Shown one piece after another: positions 35,301 through 42,671 of a stretch of 64,000 nt of DNA. The translations under genes were made by a program, and so were the position numbers. The notes below the pieces were generated by a model. The model searched no databases. It was not told where the DNA came from and saw nothing but the letters and a program-made list of their open reading frames with translations. Position 1 is the stretch's first letter, and every line of letters starts with the position of its first letter. The DNA is from an uncultured Clostridium sp. (lineage in GTDB: Bacteria; Bacillota; Clostridia; TANB77; CAG-508): assembly GCA_900552555.1 (NCBI GenBank), contig URZW01000001.1:62001-126000 (forward strand), written 5' to 3'.

Positions 35301-36141
35301 AAATTTTATATTTTGGACTATTTCATATGCTTTATTCCAATTATTTAAATTTTCTTTTAATGTTGATAATTGCTTAATGTCTGACTCTATTATTTGCTTA
35401 AAAATTTCAAGTTCTTTTTCATATTCCATACCACTTACTGTATCTTCAAGTATCACTAAATCATCTGTTAATTCTTCGTCCATCTCTTCTAGCAACACTT
35501 TTCCCCATGGAGTTTGACTAAAATCCTTGTCTAATTCGTCTTTAATGTTGAACATTTCTATTTTTTCATTTAGCCATTTTAATGGATATGGACTTGAACT
35601 TATATAACTATAAATGCTTAAAATTAAGTCTTTTAAAGGTGTATCATCTCTGTAACTTGTATATGTATTTATAAGTTTTGTAAAATCCTTGTCTTCTGAA
35701 ATATATTTATTTTCAAATAATTCGTCTAAAATCTCTTGCTTTAAAAGTTCTATCTCTGGTGTATCTGCAATTCTAAAATTAGGTGATACATTTTCTAATT
35801 CATAAAAGTTGTTTTTTACAACATCTAAACAAAATGAGTCTATTGTACAAATGCTTGCCATATTTAATAGCGTAATTTGTCTTTGTAAATTTTCATTTTC
35901 CGGATCGTCGTCTAATTTTTTGTATATTGCATCTAATACTCTTTCTCTCATTTCTGATGCAGCTGCATTTGTGAATGTTACAACTAATAATTTTTCTATA
36001 TCAATATTTTCATTTATTGCTTTGTTTATAATTCTTTCTACAAGTACTGCTGTCTTTCCGGCTTCCTGCTGCTGCAGCTACTAATAAATTTGAGTTTTTT
36101 TCATATATTGCTTGTTTTTGTTCTTTTGTCCAGTTAGGCAT
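32370..36141 (-). pseudogene. addA: ATP-dependent helicase/nuclease subunit A, +1 frameshift in Walker A
   Basis: AddA is the UvrD-like helicase and nuclease subunit of AddAB, which processes double-strand breaks. The ATG at 36141 begins MPNWTKEQKQAIYEKNSNLL then VAAAAGS; the sequence then should read GKTAVLVERIINKAI but shifts frame. The rest (from 35951 or earlier) shows helicase motifs EIAIDEYQDSNLVQEFIL, VGDVKQSIYRFRQA, MSIHKSKGLEFPIVFLVNAN and YVALTRAKEKLIITG, then the C-terminal nuclease LVDYKTDYVESGKEFEL. The 3772-bp span is 1257 codons plus one base; the extra base is at 36060-36061 (coding strand AGCCGGAAAG). addB is not adjacent; a GIY-YIG gene is. Confidence 0.88.
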
Positions 36142-36544
36142 TTTTCTTTTCTCCCTCCATGTTTTTTTGAGAAGAGTCCACAAAAGGACATTTTCTATAT
36201 CTTCTACAGTCTATTTTTCCATGTAAATATGTTGATAGTTTTTCTCCATTTATTAATTTTTCTTTTTGTTTTTTTGTTAGATTTTTTATTTGATATTCTA
36301 ATTTACATGCTAGTGACTTTTCTTTACTTTTCCATGCCACTTCTATTTTAATAGCATTATGTGATTTTGTGTATTTGGCTCCGTTTTTGCTTTTGTTTTT
36401 GTGTTCATTAAAGCGTTTTTCTAAGTCATTTGTCATTCCTGTGTAAATTGAATTATCTTCACATCTTATCATATATGTATAGTACATTTTAAATTTTGGC
36501 ATATTTACAAATATAAATATACTTTTCCTCCTGCATTTTTCCAT
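36134..36544 (-). CDS. GIY-YIG nuclease-family protein (UPF0213-like)
   Basis: A small nuclease-fold protein. The core YYTYMIRCEDNSIYTGMTND then LEKRFNEHKNKSKNGAKYTK matches the GIY-YIG N-terminal part, with the catalytic-type Arg and the HN motif present and a conserved Glu in VAWKSKEKSLACKLEYQIKN. UPF0213 proteins usually start at the MYYTYMIRC position and have about 85-95 residues. The open frame begins 19 residues earlier, and AGGAGG lies inside that extension, so the true start is uncertain (36544, 36502 or 36487). The last 25 residues (CRRYRKCPFVDSSQKNMEG) come from a degraded copy of the dispersed repeat. The end overlaps the addA start by 8 bp. Confidence 0.75.
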   Translation of the reverse strand: MEKCRRKSIFIFVNMPKFKMYYTYMIRCEDNSIYTGMTNDLEKRFNEHKNKSKNGAKYTKSHNAIKIEVAWKSKEKSLACKLEYQIKNLTKKQKEKLINGEKLSTYLHGKIDCRRYRKCPFVDSSQKNMEGEKKNA

Positions 36545-36598
36545 ATAAATATATCACAAGTTTTGTTTGGTTTCAATACAAAATTGATGATACGCAAA

Positions 36599-36622
36599 AA
36601 GAGAAGCTTTGCACTTCTCTTC
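36599..36622 (-). terminator. Intrinsic terminator of the 77-aa gene
   Basis: AAGAGAAG and CTTCTCTT pair around CTTTGCA; on the minus strand TTTTT follows. It starts 14 bp after the stop at 36636. Confidence 0.85.
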
Positions 36623-36635
36623 TTGCATTCTTTCA

Positions 36636-36869
36636 TCAACAACTTTTAACTTTATAACATCTAAATCTAGGTGATAAGATTCCGCATTTCACATAGTCTA
36701 ATATAATTTTCTGAATTTCTTCTATATTAAGTTGAAGTCCATATTTTTTCCGTAAATCCTCTTTTAGTTGTTGCTCTGTTACAGTTTTCTGTGATGCAAT
36801 ATAATTATATATTACAAAATCACTTTCTTTTTTTATTTTTTCTTTTGTCATTTTTACGTACACACTCAT
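36636..36869 (-). CDS. Hypothetical protein (77 aa), possible small winged-helix
   Basis: I do not recognise a named family. The 77-residue basic protein has helices MTKEKIKKESDFVIYNYIAS, then KTVTEQQLKEDLRKKYGLQL, then IEEIQKIILDYVKCGIL and a terminal SPRFRCYKVKSC. The helix spacing and the final PRFRCYKV strand resemble a small winged-helix fold, so DNA binding is possible but not shown. The ATG follows TTGGAGG. It has a perfect TTGACA-17-TATAAT promoter and a compact terminator, forming a one-gene cassette like those at 6438, 10647 and 38574. Confidence 0.6.
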   Translation of the reverse strand: MSVYVKMTKEKIKKESDFVIYNYIASQKTVTEQQLKEDLRKKYGLQLNIEEIQKIILDYVKCGILSPRFRCYKVKSC

Positions 36870-36919
36870 TTTTCTACCTCCAAAATATTTGTTGATATTA
36901 CTGCCTTGTTACTTTTAAC

Positions 36920-36948
36920 ATTATACAAAAACTTATTCAAATTGTCAA
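36920..36948 (-). promoter_or_regulatory. Perfect consensus sigma-A promoter of the 77-aa gene
   Basis: On the minus strand, TTGACA (36948-36943) and TATAAT (36925-36920) are 17 bp apart, an exact match to consensus. The leader to the ATG at 36869 is about 45 nt. Confidence 0.85.
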
Positions 36949-37006
36949 TGTCAATTTATATTTGATATTTTTTAATATTTTAAAAAAGAAAAGTAGACTA
37001 AATTAT

Positions 37007-37960
37007 CTACTCACCAATATCTCTCATATTACAATTTTGATACTCAACTTTATAACCAACAAAATCAGGTTCACTCACATCTTCATCATTCACAATATCA
37101 AAATCATATTTATATTTCTCAATAATATCACTCTCTTTTTTTACAATATCTGTACCTGGAAAATATAATTTTGAACTATCTCTATTTATCTCTCTAATAA
37201 CAAGACCAGTCTCTTTATCTAACCATACCTCCCATGTATTTCTCTTATCAAACTTATATCTTAAAATATAATACTCTTTATTTGAATCATATGAATCTGA
37301 TTCCACAGACATCAAAAATGCCTTCCCTAAATTTGCATAAACCATTTTTCTTTCTTCTAATGAAAAAATATCAAATTTCACGCTTTCTTCTTTATTAAGA
37401 ATTTTTGAAATATCTCCTTTATATACTGTAACAATTTTGTCTCTTTCATTTACTATTTTTCTTTCATCACTTCCAACTTCTCCATATTCAGTAGAAACAA
37501 GTTCTTTGCCATTATCCGAATATATTTCATTTGTTCTTTTATATTTTCCATCCTTATAATATGTTTTAGAAACAGAAACAGTATCTTCTCCAGAATTTTC
37601 TTGTTTTTCACAATAGTAATTTTGTGATTTTAAGTTTTTTTCTGCTTTACCCATTATATTAGAAATTCTTATAAATTTTATTAAATATAATAAAAGTAAA
37701 ATTAGTATTATAATTCCAATCGTGATTAATATTGATTTTATTCTGTTTTCAGTTTTTATCTTTTTTAGATAATCTATCTCTTTAAGCTGTATTTTTTCAT
37801 TTTGTTTATTCTCTTCTAAAATTTCATTTAGTTTTTCTTTGCAATCTTTGCAATCTTTCAAATGATTTTCTACCATTTTTTTAGACTCATTATTTAAAGT
37901 TTTATCAACATATCCAAATAATAAATCTTCAACTACTTTACATTCAATTTCTTTTTTCAT
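37007..37960 (-). CDS. Anti-sigma factor with zinc-finger-type N-terminus
   Basis: A 317-residue single-pass membrane protein. The N-terminal anti-sigma domain has Cys7 and the HX3CX2C motif in ENHLKDCKDC (His33, Cys37, Cys40). It is followed by a helix, a membrane segment at about 77-95 (ILITIGIIILILLLLYLI) and an outside domain of about 215 residues rich in beta strands (TVSVSKTYYKDGKYKRTNEI, YYILRYKFDKRNTWEVWLDK). The outer domain resembles lipoprotein-carrier-like sensor folds only loosely. Its start lies inside the end of the sigma factor gene (17-bp overlap), so the two are translated together and the product should hold the sigma factor at the membrane. Confidence 0.88.
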   Translation of the reverse strand: MKKEIECKVVEDLLFGYVDKTLNNESKKMVENHLKDCKDCKEKLNEILEENKQNEKIQLKEIDYLKKIKTENRIKSILITIGIIILILLLLYLIKFIRISNIMGKAEKNLKSQNYYCEKQENSGEDTVSVSKTYYKDGKYKRTNEIYSDNGKELVSTEYGEVGSDERKIVNERDKIVTVYKGDISKILNKEESVKFDIFSLEERKMVYANLGKAFLMSVESDSYDSNKEYYILRYKFDKRNTWEVWLDKETGLVIREINRDSSKLYFPGTDIVKKESDIIEKYKYDFDIVNDEDVSEPDFVGYKVEYQNCNMRDIGE

Positions 37961-38438
37961 CTTTTCTTACCTCCTTTAATTTTTGTTTTGCTCTATAAAA
38001 TGTAACTCTTGCCCAATTAGGTGTTTTTCCCAAAACTTCTCCAATTTCATTAAAACTTAAATTCCCTGTTATTCTCAAATAAACTACTTCTTTTGATTTT
38101 TCATCTAATTTTTGTATGTCTTTAAAAAGTCTTATTTTATCGTCATTATCACAAATAATATCTTCTACTGTTTTTGTTTCTTCTACCTCTTCAATTTCTT
38201 CTATTGATATATTTTTTCGTGATTTTTTCTTTAATTCTTTGTACCATAGATATTTTGCAATTTGGCATAGCCATACTGATACTTTGCAGTTTCCTTTGAA
38301 TTTTTTTATTTCTTTTACTGCTATTGCAAAAGTTTCTTGTGTTAGTTCTTCTGATATATCTGCATTACCTGTTAGGCAGAATAAATATTTATATACTGCA
38401 TTTGAATGTTGTTTATATATTTCTTCTATATTCTGCAT
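37944..38438 (-). CDS. ECF (sigma-70 family) RNA polymerase sigma factor
   Basis: A 164-residue group 4 sigma factor. Region 2 is visible as YKYLFCLTGNADISEELTQE then TFAIAVKEIKKFKGNCKVSV, with the DNA-melting part WLCQIAKYLWYKELKKKSRK. Region 4 is EVVYLRITGNLSFNEIGEVL then GKTPNWARVTFYRAKQKLKE, a clear helix-turn-helix. No region 1 or 3 is present. The ATG follows AAAGGAGGAG. It overlaps the anti-sigma gene, the usual arrangement. Such pairs normally activate their own promoter; I could not define one in the gap upstream. Confidence 0.93.
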   Translation of the reverse strand: MQNIEEIYKQHSNAVYKYLFCLTGNADISEELTQETFAIAVKEIKKFKGNCKVSVWLCQIAKYLWYKELKKKSRKNISIEEIEEVEETKTVEDIICDNDDKIRLFKDIQKLDEKSKEVVYLRITGNLSFNEIGEVLGKTPNWARVTFYRAKQKLKEVRKDEKRN

Positions 38439-38525
38439 AACATTCTCCTCCTTTCACTCTATAAGTGTATTTTTTTGATAAAATATTACATATTATTCTA
38501 TTTTTTTTGTTTAAAACTATACAAA

Positions 38526-38562
38526 AAGATAGTAGCACTATATAATCTAGTTCTACTATCTT
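38526..38562 (-). terminator. Intrinsic terminator of the 100-aa gene
   Basis: AAGATAGTAG (38526-38535) and CTACTATCTT (38553-38562) pair; on the minus strand TTTTTG follows. It lies 11 bp after the stop at 38574. Confidence 0.8.
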
Positions 38563-38573
38563 CTTATGCGGTT

Positions 38574-38876
38574 TTATTGTCCAATAAATTTTGCCACTTT
38601 TTCTTCAACAAAAATTTCTGGCATCAGAAATGTTCCGAAATCTTTTTTATGGTTATATTCACCATATATTGCCTCTTTTAACTTCTCCATTCCGGAGCCT
38701 TCTGGCAGTTCCATTTTGAACAATTTCTGTTCTTCATACTTTCCATTTTTCCAAAAATTCTCTTTAACATATAATCTTTCGAATCCTGGATACATATTTT
38801 GAATTATAATTCCTTGAAAACCTGATGTTTCCAATTCCTCTTTGCTTACAATACAAATGCCATGTTCTCTCCGCAT
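38574..38876 (-). CDS. Hypothetical protein (100 aa), single-gene cassette
   Basis: I do not recognise this gene. The 100-residue soluble protein starts MRREHGICIVSKEELETSGF and has a central block YPGFERLYVKENFWKNGKYE and a C-terminal KDFGTFLMPEIFVEEKVAKF. There is no membrane segment or cysteine motif. The ATG follows TTAGGAGGT. A TTGACT-17-TAAAAT promoter and a terminator frame it. Codon use is more balanced than in the transporter gene next door. Confidence 0.62.
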   Translation of the reverse strand: MRREHGICIVSKEELETSGFQGIIIQNMYPGFERLYVKENFWKNGKYEEQKLFKMELPEGSGMEKLKEAIYGEYNHKKDFGTFLMPEIFVEEKVAKFIGQ

Positions 38877-38917
38877 ATTTACCTCCTAAAATAAGACTTG
38901 TCTTTTGGTTCTATTAA

Positions 38918-38946
38918 ATTTTAACATTTTATGTAAAATAAGTCAA
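38918..38946 (-). promoter_or_regulatory. Near-consensus sigma-A promoter of the 100-aa gene
   Basis: On the minus strand, TTGACT (38946-38941) and TAAAAT (38923-38918) are 17 bp apart. The -35 box lies within 12 bp of the stop codon of the permease gene upstream. Confidence 0.75.
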
Positions 38947-38951
38947 GAACT

Positions 38952-41639
38952 TTATATATTATCATTTCTAATAGTTTCAATAATATTTTGTTTATTAATC
39001 TTACCCATAGAATATTTCATAATAATGCCAATAACGACAGCCACAAATATCACAGCAACCACAATTGATTTATAAGGCAATACATATTCCATTTCCATAC
39101 TATTTCTAAAAACATTATACATACCATAAGATAATAATAGTCCAATTGGTATACCGATAATCAAAGATTTAACACCATAGAAAATACTTTCTAATCTAAC
39201 CATTCTATTAAATTCTTTTTTAGTCATCCCTATTGATTTAAGCATTGCAAATTCTTTTTTTCTTAAATTCATATTTGTTGTAATCGTGTTAAAGATATTT
39301 GTTATTCCAATTAAAGTAATTACTCCAATAAATCCGTATAAGAATATTGAGATAACTAATACAACTGCATTTTCAGCCTTGACTGATTTTTCCATATTAA
39401 ATGTTGTTAAATTAGAGTTAGTAAGATTATTATCATTTTTATATTGTTCAACTTCTGCATCTAATTTATCAACATCATTTGATTGTGAATACAAAGTCGC
39501 AGATATATATCCTGTTTTATTTATAAAATCTTCACTTACAATAAAATATGCATGAGTATTATATAAATTTTCTACACCATTTGGTCTTTCTTCTGTTTTG
39601 GCTACTATTTTAATGTTATACTCTTTATCATTTATTTTTCCTGTAACAGTATCTCCATTTTTCCAAGTATATATGCTTCCTTGAATTTTCTTTCCTTTTT
39701 CGTCTGTATTGATATTGTTATCAATTAAAATTGCTCCATCTTTGTATGTTTCATAATCTCCACCTATTTTTTTCAAATATGCGTCATATGTATTTTTACT
39801 TAATGAAATAATATTTATTGTATCTATTTGTTCTTCGCCAGATTCCGAATCTGAATATCTTGTTTTTATATCTTTTCCATATTCAGTTAATTCTGCTTTG
39901 TGTTTTTCATCCATATTCATTTCAAATGTATTGTTTTTATTTATTGATACATTTCCCACATCTGGCAAGTTTGATATGTCTGTTAACATTTTTAAATTTT
40001 TTGCTTGTTCTTTTGCAAATTCTTCTGTATCTTCAGGTGACACATTTGTGTATGCATATGCTACATAATTATAATCTTTTTCTGTATAATATGCACTTGA
40101 CATTTTGAATCCATATTGTATAAAACTTGATATTGCAATAAATATTACTACACTTACTATTATTGAAATTACAGTTGTTCTATATTTTTTCTTACTTCTT
40201 TTTAAGTTTTTGTATGCAATTTCTCCACCTGTTTTAAATATTTTCGTTATAATTTTTGGACATTTTATTTTCTTAGCTTTTAATTTTACATCTTCTGAAC
40301 TTCTTATTGCTTCAATTGGTGTGATTTTTGATGCTTTTTTAGCTGAATTTCTGCAAGATAGCCATATTGTTACAACTGATACAATTATACTTACAACTAT
40401 TGCTGTCCATGATATTCCATATGTTAACAAAGTTCCACTTGATACATAATCTTTTAATATGTAATTTACTACATTTACTAATATATAAATTGCAAATATT
40501 CCACTTAAAATTCCTAGAGGTATTCCTATAATTCCTAATATAAAGCCTTCAAAATAAACACTTTTTTTGATTTGTTTTTTTGTTGCTCCAATGCTTGAAA
40601 GCATTCCATATTGTTTTAATCTTTCTGTTATTGATATTGCAAATCCATTTCTAATAACAAATACACTTGATACTAGAACAATTCCCATTATAAAAGCTCC
40701 TAATCCATAAATTGTTCTTAATGTGTCGTCATCTAGACTTGCTCCTTGATATGCTAATAATTCTTTATTTATTTTTATCTTATATTTATAACTTTTATAT
40801 GTTTTATCTAACCCGTTAACTCTATTAAAATCATTTTCTTTTGTTCCAGATTTTGCGGTTACCATTTGGTTTATGCTTTCTGTATTTTTTACATAATCAT
40901 TTGGTTTTGTATATAGAACTGCTATATTTGCTTTTTTATTTATTGTTTGCATTTTTGTGATAAATGTAAACCAGTCTGCTTCATATGGTTCAATTGTTGT
41001 AGTTGGTCTTTCTATTATTCCAACAATTTTATATGTTTTTGAAGTTACGTTAACAATTTCATTTTCAGTTGTTTGTTCTGTTCCATCTGTTTTTTTGATT
41101 TGTTCTTCATCATAATAATTAGCATTTTGATTCTCTAAAGTTCCTTTTAATTCTCCAACATTTAATGTTACAGTATCTCCAACTTTGTAATTTGTCTTAA
41201 ATTTTTCATTTATTCTAGTTGAAATTGCAAGTTCACTATCATTTTCTGGTAATCTACCATCTTTTATATTTATAGCCATATTATTTAAAAACTTGTCATT
41301 CATTGAAATAATATTAACAAGTGGCTTTTCTTCTTCTCCTGTTGATGTTTTCCTATTTGTTAAATAACTATATCCTAATTCTTCTGATAAATAATAATCT
41401 TCAACACTTCTATTTTCTTCAATATATTTAAGCTCATCTTTTGGAACATTATAAAAAATTGCATGATAATTTCCTTGACTGTTTTTTGCAGTTTCTACAA
41501 ATGTCTTTTGAAAACTTGTTATAAGACCTGCTACTCCACAGATTAAGGCTGTTGATAAAATAATTCCAATTATGATTACAATTGACCTTTTTTTATTTAG
41601 CCTTAAATCCTTTACACTTAATTCATTTAAAACTTTCAT
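38952..41639 (-). CDS. ABC transporter permease with two FtsX domains
   Basis: An 895-residue permease of the MacB/FtsX-like superfamily. The first membrane helix is at about 20-40, followed by a large outside domain (about 40-305). A three-helix FtsX block comes next (about 310-430, with SITERLKQYGMLSSIGATKK), then a fourth helix near 495 after GGEIAYKNLKRSKKKYRTTV, a second outside domain, and a C-terminal three-helix FtsX block (NLRKKEFAMLKSIGMTKKEF, then the last helices near 835-885). Such proteins export or sense peptides, antibiotics or lipoproteins rather than import nutrients. It starts one base inside the ATPase stop codon (TAATG), so it is translationally coupled. Confidence 0.92.
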   Translation of the reverse strand: MKVLNELSVKDLRLNKKRSIVIIIGIILSTALICGVAGLITSFQKTFVETAKNSQGNYHAIFYNVPKDELKYIEENRSVEDYYLSEELGYSYLTNRKTSTGEEEKPLVNIISMNDKFLNNMAINIKDGRLPENDSELAISTRINEKFKTNYKVGDTVTLNVGELKGTLENQNANYYDEEQIKKTDGTEQTTENEIVNVTSKTYKIVGIIERPTTTIEPYEADWFTFITKMQTINKKANIAVLYTKPNDYVKNTESINQMVTAKSGTKENDFNRVNGLDKTYKSYKYKIKINKELLAYQGASLDDDTLRTIYGLGAFIMGIVLVSSVFVIRNGFAISITERLKQYGMLSSIGATKKQIKKSVYFEGFILGIIGIPLGILSGIFAIYILVNVVNYILKDYVSSGTLLTYGISWTAIVVSIIVSVVTIWLSCRNSAKKASKITPIEAIRSSEDVKLKAKKIKCPKIITKIFKTGGEIAYKNLKRSKKKYRTTVISIIVSVVIFIAISSFIQYGFKMSSAYYTEKDYNYVAYAYTNVSPEDTEEFAKEQAKNLKMLTDISNLPDVGNVSINKNNTFEMNMDEKHKAELTEYGKDIKTRYSDSESGEEQIDTINIISLSKNTYDAYLKKIGGDYETYKDGAILIDNNINTDEKGKKIQGSIYTWKNGDTVTGKINDKEYNIKIVAKTEERPNGVENLYNTHAYFIVSEDFINKTGYISATLYSQSNDVDKLDAEVEQYKNDNNLTNSNLTTFNMEKSVKAENAVVLVISIFLYGFIGVITLIGITNIFNTITTNMNLRKKEFAMLKSIGMTKKEFNRMVRLESIFYGVKSLIIGIPIGLLLSYGMYNVFRNSMEMEYVLPYKSIVVAVIFVAVVIGIIMKYSMGKINKQNIIETIRNDNI

Positions 41640-42322
41640 TATTTTCCAGTCCTTTCATCTTTAATTATTTTTCCATCATCAATTGTTATAATTCTATCTG
41701 CTTCTAATGCAATTTTTTCGTCATGTGTTATAACTATAACGGTTTGATTATACTTTTTATTTGAAAGTCTTAATAATGAAATAATCTCTTCACTTGCCTT
41801 TGAATCTAAGTTTCCAGTTGGTTCATCTGCAAGCATTAATGCAGGTTCATTCATCATAGCTCTACCAATAGAAACTCTTTGTTGTTGACCTCCTGATAAT
41901 TGGTTTGGTAAATTGTATTTTCTTTTTTCAAGCCCTAATGTTTTTAATAAATCATTTAGTCTTCTTTCGTCAACATCTCTACCATCTAATTTTGTTGGTA
42001 ATGTGATATTTTCTGCAACATTTAAAACTGGTATTAAATTATAAAATTGATAAATTAACCCAATTTGTCTTCTTCTAAAAATAGCAAGATTATCGTCATT
42101 TAAAGTGTAAATATCCTTTCCATCTATAAAAACTTTCCCTGATGTTGGTCTGTCTACTCCACCAATTAAATGTAACAATGTAGACTTTCCGCTTCCACTT
42201 GCTCCGATTATTGCTACAAATTCTCCTTTTTGTACAGAAAACGATACATTGTCTACTGCTTTTACTTGATTTTCTCCTTTTCCATATGTTTTGTTTAAGT
42301 TTTCTACTCTTAATATTTCCAT
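41639..42322 (-). CDS. ABC transporter ATP-binding protein (MacB/LolD-like)
   Basis: A 227-residue ATPase when started at the ATG at 42322, which has GAGGAAG upstream; the frame opens at 42358 in repeat-derived sequence. Motifs are Walker A GASGSGKST (about 40-48), Q-loop in IGLIYQFYNLIPVLNVAENI, signature LSGGQQQRVSIGRAMM, Walker B MLADEPTGNLDS and the switch His in VIVITHDEKIA. These features match the subfamily that pairs with FtsX-type permeases. The message leader contains a full inverted pair of the dispersed repeat at 42352-42486. Confidence 0.95.
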   Translation of the reverse strand: MEILRVENLNKTYGKGENQVKAVDNVSFSVQKGEFVAIIGASGSGKSTLLHLIGGVDRPTSGKVFIDGKDIYTLNDDNLAIFRRRQIGLIYQFYNLIPVLNVAENITLPTKLDGRDVDERRLNDLLKTLGLEKRKYNLPNQLSGGQQQRVSIGRAMMNEPALMLADEPTGNLDSKASEEIISLLRLSNKKYNQTVIVITHDEKIALEADRIITIDDGKIIKDERTGK

Positions 42323-42351
42323 ATTCTTCCTCACTTTCTTTTTTATCCATT

Positions 42352-42486
42352 TGTCCATTTGGGGACGGTTCTGTTTGGGACATTTTTAAAAAAAGAATAT
42401 TTTTTAAACTTCCTCTGCCTCTAGTAATTTGTCATATGTCTTAATTTGAAAAAATGTCCCAAACAGAACCGTCCCCAAATGGACAT
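42352..42486. repeat. Inverted pair of GGGGACGGTTCT repeats upstream of the ABC transporter
   Basis: The left arm TGTCCATTTGGGGACGGTTC then TGTTTGGGACATT (42352-42384) and its reverse complement (about 42452-42486) enclose about 68 bp. The G in TTCTGTTTGGG matches the copy at 10416, while other copies have TTCTTTTTGGG. This suggests two subtypes. Confidence 0.88.
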
Positions 42487-42601
42487 TTTTCTTTGTTGTA
42501 TTTAGTATAGTTTTTGAAAGTGACTTTTAGGTGACTTTTTTACTATAAATTTTGTCACTTTTTAATTTTGATATAAAACATAGGTAAGTATTAATTTTTA
42601 C

Positions 42602-42624
42602 GATAACTTTCCTAGAATATAAAA
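42602..42624. repeat. 23-bp sequence shared exactly with 60967-60989
   Basis: GATAACTTTCCTAGAATATA and the following AAA are identical at both sites. In both places it lies just past the terminator hairpin of a minus-strand gene. Confidence 0.7.
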
Positions 42625-42660
42625 AAACTATGGAGATACATCATATCTCCATAGTTTTTT
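42622..42660 (-). terminator. Intrinsic terminator of the HTH/coiled-coil operon
   Basis: AAAAAACTATGGAGATA and TATCTCCATAGTTTTTT form a 17-bp perfect stem around five bases. It lies 11 bp after the stop at 42672. It would work in both directions. Confidence 0.9.
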
Positions 42661-42671
42661 AATTATGGCAA

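Noticed and set aside
1452..36141. Programmed +1 frameshifting as the normal expression mode of spoIIIAB, mgtA and addA
   Set aside because: No slippery codon followed by a stop and no stimulatory structure common to all three. These families are not known to need recoding. Kept only as a minor option in the frameshift finding.
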